A stretch of 52,814 nucleotides of DNA from Lingula anatina. Lineage: Eukaryota > Brachiopoda > Lingulata > Lingulida > Lingulidae. Position 1 is the first letter of the stretch. The number at the start of each line of letters is the position of its first letter. A model generated the notes under the pieces. It had not been told where the DNA came from. It made no database searches and saw nothing but the letters and a program-made list of their open reading frames with translations. Below, one piece after another: positions 34,490-46,420 of the stretch. Where the stretch lies: assembly GCF_001039355.2 (NCBI RefSeq), contig NW_019774447.1:504877-557690 (forward strand), written 5' to 3'. Position numbers and translations under genes: made by a program.

Positions 34490-36499
34490 AGGCCGGGTCA
34501 CACTGCGCTTGCGACCTTTTTGCAACCTTTTTGCAACCACAAAATCTGGCGGTCGCTTGCGATCACTTTGCAAGCTAATTAAGAAGCTGTGGCCAATTTT
34601 GATCGGCAAGCAGTCGCAAACCGGTTGCAACAAGGTTGCAGTATGGTATCTGCAACCTCTTATAGACCATCTTCAAGTTATAGGTTACCAGGCGCACACT
34701 CTTTGCCGAGCGATACACAACCTGTCTGCAACCACTTGGTGACCGAAAACCGGTTGCAGGACTGTAGCAATCGCTTGTCAACTGGTAGCAGCAAAGTCGC
34801 ACAGGATATATATGTTGCCAACTTGTGACAGTAGCTGCTTTCCCATAAATTCCCCTCTCAAAAGACAAAAATTTTCTAGTAAAACGACTCCTTTTCAAAA
34901 AGACGGGACTGCTATAATCATTGACTTTGTTTACCTAAGAAGTAAAACGAGTAAAAAACCTCGAAAATACTGGGTGAACCCGTGGATTGCAAGACGCCCC
35001 TTGTAAGGCGATTATAAACATTTGATGAAAGAACTTCGACTTGAAAATCAGGAAGTTTTCATTTCCTTCCTAAAAATAGAACCAACAATGTTTTGTGAAC
35101 TTTTGAAAAGACTACACCCTCACCTAACGAAACCAGTGCTGCAATAAAAACATAAACTTGCATACATTTTAATCCTTGTTAATTTCATAATACTCTTTAA
35201 TATATTCTTGTTCAAATACTTGGTCTCTTTGAGGTCGCAAGGCCTGTGCAGTTACGGTATCACTGAACAAAAAACCTCGGTGCAGCACCGATAACCTCCT
35301 GGCGACCGAAAAACCTACTTGTGGTATCCAGCCGCTTGCTATCAGGTCGCCGACTGCTTTGCAACCGCTTTGCAACCGAAAGTGTGGTTTTCCCTTTGTC
35401 TTTTTAACCCTAGGCGTTTGCCACTTACAATACAACGTAACTAAATCGTGACTAAGTCATGCGCATCGTGTACTTTTTACACTCTCATCCTTGCAGTGAG
35501 GATACCAAGCACTGGGAAGATGTTAAATTGTTTGTGTTGAAACTATTTTTATTTAAGTCTATTGGACACACTTTACGATTTGTTCAATTATTTGTGGATA
35601 ATTTTGATTGTTGACATTATGATATTAAATAGCAGCTATACCTTGCTGATTAAATTGCTTTTATTTTCCGTTTTCTCTGCATTCGTGTATTTGTTTCATT
35701 GTTTACTCTGATAATATGGCTTTGCAAATTTTAAATAACATACAGCGATATATAATTGAGGTTTTCGGCATTTTACCTATGATTTTCGCAAAATGATAAA
35801 ATAAATAAACGTAGCGTCAAAAAATCTTACATTGCTTTTATCATCACATTTTTTTTTTTTGGTTTCGTAAGTGTGAAATGCCTGGTATATGAAAGCCTTG
35901 GCAATTGGTATAAAATATTGCCAACAAATGCAATTTATGTTTTCTTTTTCTAAAATATTATAATTTACGACCTTGATATTTAGAAGGCTTACATAACAAA
36001 TTATGAAAAAGTCTTTGCCCAAATAGACCACCATCCTACGCCTATTTTATTGCAGTCGCTTGCAACCTTCCTGCAACATATCTTCGAACGCCTGTGATCG
36101 GTAAAAAACCTGTTAGCGACCAAGATACTAAAGACCGTCAATCGACCATGCAGTTACAACTGCAACCTTCTAGCGACCTGCTGCCGACTACTTGCGACTG
36201 GTAAAAAACTTGTAAGCGACCAGTCGACTAAATACGGTCAATCGACCGTGCAGTTGCAAATGGTATGCTACTGGTTATAGCAACCTACCGACAACCAAGA
36301 AGAGACCGATAGGCAACCTTTAGGAAACCGATAATTTTCATCTTTAGTCGCACTGGTTGTCGGTGCACAAAAAATGGCCTTCATGTGTCAACGATCGCAG
36401 GCGACCTGTTAGCAACCTTATGCGACCACTTTAAAACCTATGGCAACCTCTTTGCGACTGAGGTTGCCAAAAGGTTGCAAGCGCAGTGTGACCCAGGCT
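34490..36499. mobile_element. 2.0-kb PIF/Harbinger-like non-autonomous element
   Basis: The left end reads AGGCCGGGTCACACTGCGCT. The right end, reverse-complemented, reads AGCCTGGGTCACACTGCGCT. They are flanked by TAA on both sides (34487-34489 and 36500-36502). A 3-bp TWA-type target site and these ends fit the PIF/Harbinger superfamily. Both ends carry dense TTGCAACC/TTGCGACC-like subterminal motifs (34500-34830 and 36050-36480). The interior is AT-rich and no transposase or Myb-like frame was found. The short frames at 34509-34898 are products of the subterminal repeats. Confidence 0.85.
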
Positions 36500-36837
36500 T
36501 AAGATGAAGTGCGCGTGCACGCACGCTGTGTCATCCTAAGGCCAATCGAACAACATTCTCGTCTTGTGCTTGGGTACGCTGACGAATAATGCCTTGTTTC
36601 TGCAGGTAGTTTAAAAGCAAATTAGTCTAAACGGTGTTGGATGCGGTACATGATAGAGACTAATCTTCTTAGTCCGGTTGTCTTATTTCAGTAACACACA
36701 TGCTCAAAGTCCCACACAAAGAAAACACGAATTCGATTGCACAAGGTCCATGAAATATTACCGGAAATTGATTTTTTTTAGTTTAACAAGATGGATTTTG
36801 TAAACTCTATTAACATGTCCACCTTGTTTCATTTTAA

Positions 36838-36851
36838 ACACACACACACAC

Positions 36852-36892
<41 letters not shown>
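36838..36892. repeat. (CA)n microsatellite
   Basis: CA dinucleotides with one interruption near 36851-36855. Confidence 0.95.
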
Positions 36893-36894
<2 letters not shown>

Positions 36895-37359
36895 TACACA
36901 CACGGGTAGACAATCAGATAAATATTTTAAACAAAATAAAATAGATAAATATAAAAAATCTTTAATTTGCTAAAAAAATTAATGACTTTGCAACGATCGG
37001 ATATACACCCTGGAGACTTTAAACTTTATCCCTAATCACATTTTTCACATTAGATTTTGCTTAACAAAATGATTATAAGGTTTTTGCGCATATGAACAGT
37101 TCTTGGTGTCAGATACATGCATTCGACCTTGACCTTGATTTGAAGCACCGTCCTCGTGCACTATGAGCAAGTGTGAGCGTGCTGCTGGTCTGTCTACGTC
37201 ACATTACGTCAGTTAAGCCAATTTTAAAGGAGAGGAGATGCACAGATAGTGAAGACAAACAAATTTCCACCATCTGCGGCTTTCACACTGTATTTGCATC
37301 AACGTGCCTCGGCTCAGGTCAACGTGACATAATACCAGAGGAGACAACTAGGAGAAAAT

Positions 37360-37400
37360 AATCGGCAAAATGGTCCACTCTGTCGACCATTTTGCCGATT
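37360..37400. repeat. Perfect 16-base hairpin
   Basis: Arms AATCGGCAAAATGGTC (37360-37375) and GACCATTTTGCCGATT (37385-37400) surround a 9-base loop. Confidence 0.9.
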
Positions 37401-37687
37401 CTTGACTAGACTTTGGCTTCTTTATTACCTTTGCAAGGAGCTTTCGTTTCTTGTTCCATTTGTTAGTTTGTCAGTCAGTTATTGTTATGCTATATGCAGA
37501 AAGTTATGGACAAATTTTGATGAAATCTTCAGGACTGGTCACAGGGCCAATGGAGCAAGGAAAAAACACGTTATTGCATGCTGTGGCGTGACCTCTTGCA
37601 TCACACGCGAACGCGTTCTGCGTCCTGGCTACGGAAAGTGAAATTATTATTGGATCATTCGCAAAATTGTATGGAAAATTTAATTGC

Positions 37688-37721
<34 letters not shown>
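37688..37721. repeat. (AAT)n microsatellite
   Basis: Uninterrupted AAT triplets. Confidence 0.95.
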
Positions 37722-38119
37722 GGCCCTAAACATAGTTGTAGTTTTTTTCCCTATCGTAATATTTTTCTCGAGAGTATTTCCGGGCACATTGGCGGAGATC
37801 TACGCTGGTTGAGCGCCTCTACTTGTATAAATATGATATGATATCGCACTGCATGCGACATACAAGAGCTAATTGTATCTGAGCCCAGCCACTCTTGTAG
37901 GCGGCATATCATGTTGTCACTAGTATATGTACTTAAATTTTGCCGGAATTGTATACAATTCAATGTATGGCCCAGGTTCTTCATCTTTTACCACAGCTTC
38001 TGTCAATGCAATTCTTAAATCATTGTGTGGCTATGGATAAATACTAGAGAAACCCGTCTTGACATATTTTTTAAAAAATAAAATCAATATGTGGCTTTCA
38101 ATATTTTGTTGCTATGTTG

Positions 38120-38490
38120 GCGGTGGTCAACGGGAACCTTAGCATAGACCATTGCATCCAAGTACTGGTAAGGGAACTTAAGGAATTCTGTCGAAAATAT
38201 CTTTGGAGACCATAATCGTCCATTTATGTTTCAGCATGATAATGCTACTCCACGTACAGCCAACGCAACAGTAGGCTGGTAATATGCGGACCAGATCCAG
38301 AACCCCCCCCCCCTCCAACGGCCATGCCAATCCCTAGATGAGAATCGCTGTAAAAATGTGAAGGATAACCTCGGAAATCAATAACTGAGGGATAACTCTG
38401 CAAACAAAATTGATCGCATACTATCTTTGCACCGTATGTGGAACGGCATCACTGCGCAAACATTACAGAAATACCTAACTCCACGCACAG
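38120..38490 (+). pseudogene. Tc1/mariner transposase remnant
   Basis: Degraded transposase C-terminal half. VNGNLSIDHCIQVLVREL corresponds to the region where this family has a strand and helix before the second catalytic Asp. In a shifted frame FMFQHDNATPRTA matches the (Q/H)DN-x-P catalytic segment. Further on, LHRMWNGITAQTLQKYL resembles the usual C-terminal Arg-rich helix ending near a conserved T-x-Y. Frame changes, stops and a C-run (38305-38313) show it is dead. No terminal repeats were identified. Confidence 0.6.
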
Positions 38491-38720
38491 ACACGATTGG
38501 TGCGTCCTCAAATATACTGTACAAAATATCAAAATGTGGTTTTGTTTTTACTATTGTTATAGTTTATTCATTGGTTGTACAATCAGTAATATTTTGTGAA
38601 ATAAATCCCTTTAGAAGTTGAATTAATAATAGTTGTCCATGACATGATTTTCTGTATTATTTTACGCATTGCGTTAGGGGTGACACTTTCTTGCAAGGGT
38701 AGTATAAATGTATATAAGAA

Positions 38721-38812
38721 TCGACTGGTAGCCAAATAAAGGTTGACATGGGTTCTGACTAATACGAGACCAATTCTTGCCTTTCATTTAGGAAGAACTT
38801 CATAGAACCAAC
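38721..38812. repeat. Dispersed repeat, partner of 41848-41948
   Basis: Both share ACTGGT(A/G)GCCAAA, TAAAAGTTG-like, TAATA(C/A)GAGAC, CATTTAGG-like and ATAGAACCAA blocks in the same order and orientation. Confidence 0.65.
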
Positions 38813-38829
38813 CATACGTATGTTGGCAG

Positions 38830-40204
38830 CATACAGCTTTACTTATATTTTGTACATGTAATTCTCACACATCAAATGAAGTGCTGTATTGCTCCACTAA
38901 TATTTCTGTAATTCTTACAATTTTTTCTATGGTATATCCTTACATTTGTGCTTAAATTGCGATCAACAATTCCCGGCTTAATTATGCTTTTGTCAGAGAA
39001 GCAACCAGATAATGTTAAACGCTGTCACAATCTGAAAAAGCAGTTCGGGTTTCTTTAGTTTCTTTTGCTTTCTGCCACACATCAAATATCTATGCACGAG
39101 CTAAGCACGAGCGCATCATATCTGTACTTACTTACAGAGATGCTTGTTTCTGAAGCAAGGTGTTCTGTCCTTTTACTTTTTATTTTCCTTTTCCTCTTTT
39201 CTCTTTATCAATCACCTGCGTCGGAACCCTTTAACGGTCGAATTGTTTTAAAATTGAACATTACCTTGATTTTAAAAACACAGTAGCTGTTATGAAGTGC
39301 CGTGCTGCAGGAGTGCAACAACTTAGTGAAGCGTTGAAACAGCTAGGACTGTCGGGGACCCTTTCTCTTGCGGGTAGGACTATTATTTGCTAAAATGTAA
39401 AACTAAGCTTTCTTTTTATATTCTTTACCTGCTGCAGCTTTTATCTTTGAAATGAAAGCTCTTACCAAAAGTTGAAGGCATGGGATTGCTGAACAGTCTC
39501 CGCAAGGTTTCAAATAAGTAGCACAACAGCAGGAAATTATTTGTTGGACTTTCAACAATTTGAGAAAGGCGTAAATGATCACTAAGATTTTGAGTCAAGG
39601 CTCAAGTGAGGCTATAGATTTGTTAATGATCTTTCTTTTTTAAGCTGCAGCAAGCACTATACTGTTCTACCATTCACAAAGATAATGAATACATGTCTAC
39701 GTGTGCACATTGGCAATAGGCTCCATAACCATCGATTTTTTTTAATTTCTAAGAAAATCGCTTAAATCGTAAAGTTTTGAATTTCTTCATTTTATATGTT
39801 ACATAAATGACCGAACAGAAAGGTGCGTGACCTTACTATATTCATCATTTTGCCCAATGCAGTGTATATAACTGTACTCGATAGATATGCACGTATATTT
39901 TGTTTTGTCGCCACGTCGGCTTACAAGCTTAAGGTTCGATCCTAATATAAAGAGCCTGCGGTGGAAATGGCCTTCGGTTAAATCTACGATATAAAGACCT
40001 GCTTAGCTGTGCAACAGGTAAAAATGAACAAAGAAACCGCTGCGTCACATGCAGATGGCAAAGGTGTGAGATTACATTGGTTATTGGCATGAGAACCTGC
40101 CGGCAGTGACGTCCACACAACCAACGTATTTTCTGAGGTTTTGATTGACAATCACATTTCACAAGCGTCAGCCGAAGAACTAAGTCACGACATTGCATAC
40201 AGCA
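38830..40204. other. Region upstream of the GPCR, no gene seen
   Basis: No convincing exon. A Leu-rich 34-codon frame (39293-39396) follows an acceptor-like AG but has no neighbours. A TATATAA lies at about 39864, 340 bases before the GPCR ATG. Confidence 0.45.
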
Positions 40205-41341
40205 ATGTCCCTGCACACTGGCGCAAATTGTTCCATATTTGCAGGCAACATGACGGATCTTTGTGATGATTTTGAAGTTTATAACTATACGAAATGGGCC
40301 AGAATCACGGTCACGGTGCTTTCGACGATTGCCATCGTACTGGGTACCTTTGGAAACGCCAGTGTGATCATCATAACTATCTCCACCCCCATCCTGCGGA
40401 CCTGGGACAATTCCTTCCACATCAATCTGGCGATCGTTGATCTACTTATCTGCATCACGGTGGCGCCATTCACGATCTTTTCGGTGTGGTCGTGGGGAGA
40501 GCACTTCCCATCTAAATGCACCATTGCCCGCGGGATCATCTTCGGACCTGCCATTAACATGACCATTCTGGCAACCATCAGCGTTCTACGTTCGTATAAA
40601 ATTCGTCACCCAACGCACGACGTCAGCAAGGCATTGATGAAAGCAGGCATAGTCCTGCCTTGGATGATCGGATTTTGCTTGTCAATGGTTGACATACTGA
40701 GGAAAAAGGAGTACCCTTTTCAGGTGGAATGTCATAGTGAAGGAAGAGGTGAAGTTACCGTTTCTGCTCTGATTCCTTTGGCTATCATTTGTGGCACGGT
40801 GATGCTCGTCAGTTATATATCTGCGTTTAAGAAAATTTTACATCAACGTCAAGCAATAAAACCTTATGCCACGGGCCATATAGTAAGTACTATATCCAAT
40901 ACCAGATTGGAAGAATCTCAGTTTAATGGTTCCACGTTTGATGCCACGCGTGAAGGCAGAAGTAGACATTTTGCAGAGACTTTGGCATGCGAATACTCAG
41001 ATGTGTTCGAAATCAAAAATGGAACCGATCAGCATTATATTAAATTGGTTCAAAAAGACCAACATGTTATTGTCACGAGTCTTATAGTTATCGCCGTGTA
41101 TGTTCTTACTGTTTTACCAACAATCATAATGAACAGAGTATTTGTATTGGTTCAGCATTCCGTTCACGCTTACGGTATGGCGCAGGTCACTGCTTCGTTC
41201 GTTATCATTAATAGTTTTGCCAACCCCTTCATCTATACACTGCGAACTGATGTGGTACGAAAGAGATTTTGTGACTGGATGACGTCAATAAGGAAAAAGA
41301 TCCGACCGCCTGAAAACAAGATAGAGGACAATTATATTTGA
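40205..41341 (+). CDS. Single-exon class A (rhodopsin-like) GPCR
   Basis: A 378-residue frame starts at the ATG at 40205; the codons before it in frame lack an earlier ATG, and an alternative start is 40250. The N-terminus has NCS, NMT and NYT glycosylation sites. Seven hydrophobic segments are seen. TM1 has GNASV, TM2 has NLAIVDLL (the usual LAxxD), Cys105 before TM3 can pair with Cys176 in the second extracellular loop, and TM7 has NPFIY. The usual E/DRY after TM3 is replaced by LRSYK (about 128-132), and TM6 has VLTVLP instead of CWxP. The third intracellular loop is about 75 residues. The C-tail is short and basic, without a palmitoylation Cys beyond FCDW. It would act at the plasma membrane. 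The ligand is unknown; weak overall likeness to peptide or amine-type receptors does not settle it. There are no introns. Confidence 0.9.
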   Translation: MSLHTGANCSIFAGNMTDLCDDFEVYNYTKWARITVTVLSTIAIVLGTFGNASVIIITISTPILRTWDNSFHINLAIVDLLICITVAPFTIFSVWSWGEHFPSKCTIARGIIFGPAINMTILATISVLRSYKIRHPTHDVSKALMKAGIVLPWMIGFCLSMVDILRKKEYPFQVECHSEGRGEVTVSALIPLAIICGTVMLVSYISAFKKILHQRQAIKPYATGHIVSTISNTRLEESQFNGSTFDATREGRSRHFAETLACEYSDVFEIKNGTDQHYIKLVQKDQHVIVTSLIVIAVYVLTVLPTIIMNRVFVLVQHSVHAYGMAQVTASFVIINSFANPFIYTLRTDVVRKRFCDWMTSIRKKIRPPENKIEDNYI

Positions 41342-41658
41342 TATTTCAGTTGGAAGTACGATTGGCCATTGTGTTTTTAAAGCATCGGTGTAAAATTATT
41401 GTTGATACAAAGCAAGTTTAGGGTTGGTGTTGTCATATAACTCTTATTTCACGGACCTAAGGTTTTGCACTGCATGCTCTTTGTCATAATTGCATTCGAC
41501 AAGTTAAAAACTCTCAAATTAAAGGTAAAGAAGAGTGTTAATATATGTCATTTTTTCTATATAAAACAGTATGAATGTGCTGTTGTTATGTACAAATACT
41601 TTCATTGGAATTAAATGTAAGATAAATACAAGTTGTTAACTTGGGCTATAACACTGTG

Positions 41659-41664
41659 AATAAA
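41659..41664 (+). terminator. Polyadenylation signal AATAAA
   Basis: AATAAA about 320 bases after the GPCR stop codon. A second AATAAA-like site lies near 41860. Confidence 0.5.
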
Positions 41665-41847
41665 ATTAATGGCTGTTGACAAAAATATGCGTTCGATGCG
41701 TTTGTCATTTACCTGATTCAAGACAGTTTTATTTGTTTTCGTAAAAACGAAAGTTTGAAGCTATTGTATTGTGACAAAATTCTCAAATCATAATTGTGGA
41801 GAAAATGTTTTAAGTCCTGCATATATGGATAAATGTTGATTTTAGTT

Positions 41848-41948
41848 TCACTGGTGCCAAAATAAAAGTTGTCATGGATTATGATTAATAAGAGACATAT
41901 TCACTGAAATATTTTCCTCTTATTTAGGGAAACTCTTATAGAACCAAG
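41848..41948. repeat. Dispersed repeat downstream of the GPCR
   Basis: Same family as 38721-38812. The two copies bracket the GPCR in direct orientation, about 3.1 kb apart. Confidence 0.65.
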
Positions 41949-44476
41949 CTTTTGTTGGATTGAGAAAAACTAGTATAAAGTTCCTTTGGACGTCGCCTTG
42001 TACCACATTTTTTAGTTTTACATGGGATTGATAGCAAAAACAAATCATTTCGAGATTCTTTTTTCTAGGTGAAATCTAGGTGCTCCACGATATTGTCTCT
42101 AAAACCCCCTTCACACTGGACGGTGTCTTTCCTGCATCCTTTGTGCCACCATGTAGCTGGATTCGCTGTGCTCGTAGAAAGGAGGCACAAGCATTGCTTT
42201 GGTTGCAGAATGAATGAATGATCAATGATCGGCAAGTTGTCGGCACGTAAAGTATTCTTGTTTTTCACTCTCAAACAGTACTATGAAATGCAGAAAGGAC
42301 GCCTTTCAAAGAGAGGTTAACATGCAATAGGTCTTAATCTGTGGCATTGGCATGAAGTTTGCAATGCTTTGCTTTTAAGCTACATGTACAGTGTAATATA
42401 AACGCTTTGATAATCGAGCCGTTAAGACATTATATATTTTTAAAATAAAAAATCAGTATAATGTAGGTCCAGGGGAACAAATCTAGCGCATAAATAATGC
42501 ATATTTCTATTTTAAAAAAAACAATATGAGGAAGATGTTCATAACCACTGGACTAAAAAATCAAAATAAACTTAACGTTTCACTGTGGCCATCGGAAAAG
42601 AATCAACAAGAATATCCAAAGCTCATTGATTGAGGACAACCGTACACGTAGAAATTCTTAATTAGCACGACGGCATTATTTGACAGTAACACATGCGGCT
42701 AATCTCTCGAGGCTGAGTTCACTGACCGGGCTATCGCATGTAAGCTGCTTATCTTAAACTTCACCTGGGCCTGGTACGAATATGTCATCTGAGAATAGTC
42801 GACATTTTGAAATTAAATCTGTAACTGCCAGAAAGGTATAATGATTTATTGATCATTTTCAAACAGCTTAAGAACTTGTTCCATGGATTTTTGGAAATTG
42901 TTTTGTCTGTGGTATATATTAACAAATGCCACTTTCATTTGCCGCGTTTCCCAGACCTTCTGTAAACCTCAGTCGTGGTAAAACAAGACCACCAAATGCT
43001 GAGATCATGCATAGAGACAAGTGCAAGATTTTATAAATGTAAGCTTCGGGGAAATTTATCAGAAAACGCGTTTGGAAACAGTTCTTTGAAATTTGAACAA
43101 ACAAGTATCATAAAGTTGACCGTTAGAATTAAGGAACGTGTATCGAAAGTGTCAACGACATGCCCATTAAACATGCAGAGTTTGGTGACCGGTTAGCCGC
43201 AGGCAACTTCTGCATATTGCGTTGGTGGATAAGATTGTGTCAATTGTATAATAAAAATCCACTTTTCACATCCCCAAAGGACACTATGATAAGTGTGAGC
43301 ATGGGAATATATACGATATATTATCGTGGTGTGAGGGATCGCTGCAAATAATCCCTCTTGGATTACGTAACAGGCTTACTGATAGACAGGTGTGATTATT
43401 ACAGGGACGACAACGACGAGTTGAAGCGTTCAAGCGTTTATTTGCCGACTTAGTTTTAGTACAAAACCCAACAGTCCTTACATTCTCTTATCTCCGTACC
43501 AATCACGCATTTGTTCGTTTTCGTTACACTGCCTTTTGAGTGATTTCCAGAATTTTCCAGTCTGATTTGTGATTCCACCATTCTATATTTCTAAGAATTT
43601 TGTTTTCAGTTAAAAACCTAAAATATTTTGCATCACATTAAATTTGGATGGTATCCATAACTTGGTAGAAGAAAAAACGTGGTAGAAATTGCAAATTGAT
43701 TGTGAAATTAACCAATCAAATAAAACTACATGCGACTTTGATATTTTTCATTTCTTTCCCTACTTCCTCCCATTTCTTCACTTGTTGACTCATCAGGAAA
43801 TTGAACTTTCACTCAATAGCTCGATAAGTTTTTACTTATTTGATTCTACTTCACTTATCGCTTGCAATTAATGAAAGTGTAAGCCATCAACTTAAAAACA
43901 CTATGATGAATCCAATCCGTCAGTGACGCACCAGCAGCCATCTCATACCAGTGTAAGGTACAATCACACAGGACCGCTGAATCACGCACTTTATCCTTTC
44001 AATCAAGACACGGAATCCCGAGAAGTGTTTATCAAATATGTCGCGATTAACTTGATGAACGAGGATGTGATTTCCAAAAAGAAAACCGAAAAAGTCCAAT
44101 ATAACATGCTTCTGATTTCAAATGGAGAAATTCATTACTTTACAAAAGGAATGGTCTGTTGATCTTATTCAGTTGCTGTTGTACAACACGGCAACATTAA
44201 AGAATGCTCACGGCTAGAAAAAGGTAAAGATTTATATTTTCACCGCGTACAATTAAATAGTTTTATCATAATCTTAACACCTACACGTAATTAGTAAGAA
44301 TGAAAGTTTTCCGAAAGTCTCCCAACAAAATGAGCCCCACCCCGCCAGAGCTACCGTTTTCTGATTGCTATTTAATACCGTGTACATACAGCATTTTTAA
44401 CATACAGCAGAATAAACAAATAAAAGAAATCTTTGTCACAAGCAAGATAAACCAATGGAATTTGATATAAAAAATC
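41949..44476. other. Intergenic region, no gene seen
   Basis: Only short frames. CCCCTTCACACTGGAC near 42107 resembles a Harbinger-type terminal sequence, but no partner was found. Confidence 0.5.
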
Positions 44477-44482
44477 TTTATT
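44477..44482 (-). terminator. Candidate polyadenylation signal of WDR19
   Basis: AATAAA on the minus strand, about 890 bases after the WDR19 stop. Other weaker candidates lie between, so the 3' end is uncertain. Confidence 0.35.
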
Positions 44483-45367
44483 TTACATCCTGTACACACA
44501 GATATGAACAAAGTGCAATCCATAAAAACAACTTATACAGGAAAAATGATATGTCTGAATTTTAGCATGCTCGTTTCAATCTTTCAGTTCTTTTACTTGT
44601 GGACAAGTAGGTTGTTTCTAGAGACATTCGATTCCTGTGGTAAGATGTTCGTGATAATTCCACGTTGGTTTAATTAGTGTATATACACGTAGTTCATTAG
44701 TTTTATCGCACCACACAGGTTTCATTACCACATATTTCTCCTTTGCCTACTGATTGCGGATTACGGGTAGACGGTCGTTCACCTTTACGTCTGGTGAAAT
44801 AGATCTTTGCCTTGGTCAGATGAAGAGGCTATATCAAAGCAGAAAGCTTTCAACAATCACCACACATGCTTCTGCCATAACTCTCGGTCTTTTTACAGTA
44901 AAGATGGTGCACAATCACGTCTTAACACTCACAAAAAATATCCAACTAGAGACTTCCAATACATATAATGTACATAGTTTCAAATTAAAAACAACATTAG
45001 TATTAATTGAAATGGACGGATTTCTTTATTTGATAATGCATCGAACATCTTTGCAAATAAAAAAAAACATGTAGCTCGTTTCTCAGAATATCCTCCTCAC
45101 AGCAAAATTCACAACTTTATGATATCATATAAAGCTTTTCACCCGCTGGTCACCTGCTAAAAAGCTTTCAACACCTAGCCTTCTAAATACAATAATACCT
45201 GATGCAAAACAGGGTTATGTAAAAAAAATTTTAATAGGAGAGAAGAGACATATGGTATCCTCTCTTCTACCATAATCTATGATCCACTCCTTTTGTCTCA
45301 TGACTTTGCAACCTTTTTTTTCAAATCTCTGATATTGTGTTCAAAAAGAAGTGCTCTTTTGGCGCCA

Positions 45368-46381
45368 TCAGTCCTCTCCCTCGTCAGGATTCATGTATTT
45401 GTTCAGGTCCATGACATCTTTCAGTTCCTCACTCTTCACCATCTCTGAACACATGGGGCAGTTCTCTTCTGTCTCCAGTACACTAAAATGAACATGTGGG
45501 GGGTTAAGATACACTTATCTGTATGGAAATGATTTGGGAGATCGACAAATTCTTTCACCCAAAAAGCGCTGATGTTGCACCTTCAGCAATATGAATTAAC
45601 TTTTTCTGAAGACAAATAGAGAAAATCTCATGATAATATTAAAACAACCAGTTTAATATAAAGTCTTCTTCAACCCGATTCTGGCTAACAGGGCATATAA
45701 CCACTGAATTGTAGGCAACATGCCAGAAGGTGCACAAACAAAAGGAAAGGCAGACACTTAGACAGACAGTGAACATACCTAAGAAACTCATCCTTGAGAG
45801 CAGGGAAATCACACCTGGGGCATGCTGTCACATTGTCCTTCGTCATGTGGCGTCCCTGCAAATATTCACGATAATTAGGCCATTTAGTTTTGAATGTACA
45901 ACTTTAATGTATTATCATCTAGATGTAGAACCGTACCAACTATTGTTGCTTTGCCAAGAGTTTTTCCACTTTATCAGATGATTTTGAAGGTAGGTTCTAT
46001 CAAGTTAAAAAAAAAAAAAACTGACTGACTGAATGAAAAGGTAAGTGAACTCACAGTAATGATACAGTATGGAATGTTATTCTTGCAGTTGGGGCAGACC
46101 AGCTCTGTCTCTGCCTGGGCATACCCACACTGGGGACAGGGGGTCGTGGGCTCGTCTTCTTCTGTTTTATCAGGTTTTCTGGAAAACATAATGTGATCAG
46201 CTTCATTTAGCTGCCTCTATAAAACACAAATTTGGGATATTATATATCATAACAAAGCAGCTTACATGCCATAAGATGATGGTTTCACAAAACCCTTCCT
46301 AAATTATACAGGGTGCAGCAAGGTGCTTAATTTTTTTTTTTAATCCCAAGTGAAACAGTCCGGTCATCTGACAGGGTTGAA

Positions 46382-46420
<39 letters not shown>

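Larger units (their letters stand above)
36503..38119. other. Non-coding stretch with CA and AAT arrays
   Basis: No gene seen. It contains a (CA)n array, a perfect 16-base hairpin at 37360-37400 and an (AAT)n array at 37688-37721. Confidence 0.5.

Noticed and set aside
34509-34898. Several overlapping frames on both strands
   Set aside because: They come from the TTGCAACC-type subterminal repeats of the Harbinger-like element.
39293-39396. Short Leu-rich frame (VQQLSEALKQLGLSGTLSL) after an acceptor-like AG
   Set aside because: No second exon, no donor in a good context and too short to assign; it could be chance.
40285-40578. Minus-strand frames over the GPCR
   Set aside because: They are antisense shadows of the receptor and have no family features.
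42100-42200. CCCCTTCACACTGGACGGTG, resembling one terminal repeat of a Harbinger-type element
   Set aside because: No inverted partner or TWA duplication was found nearby.
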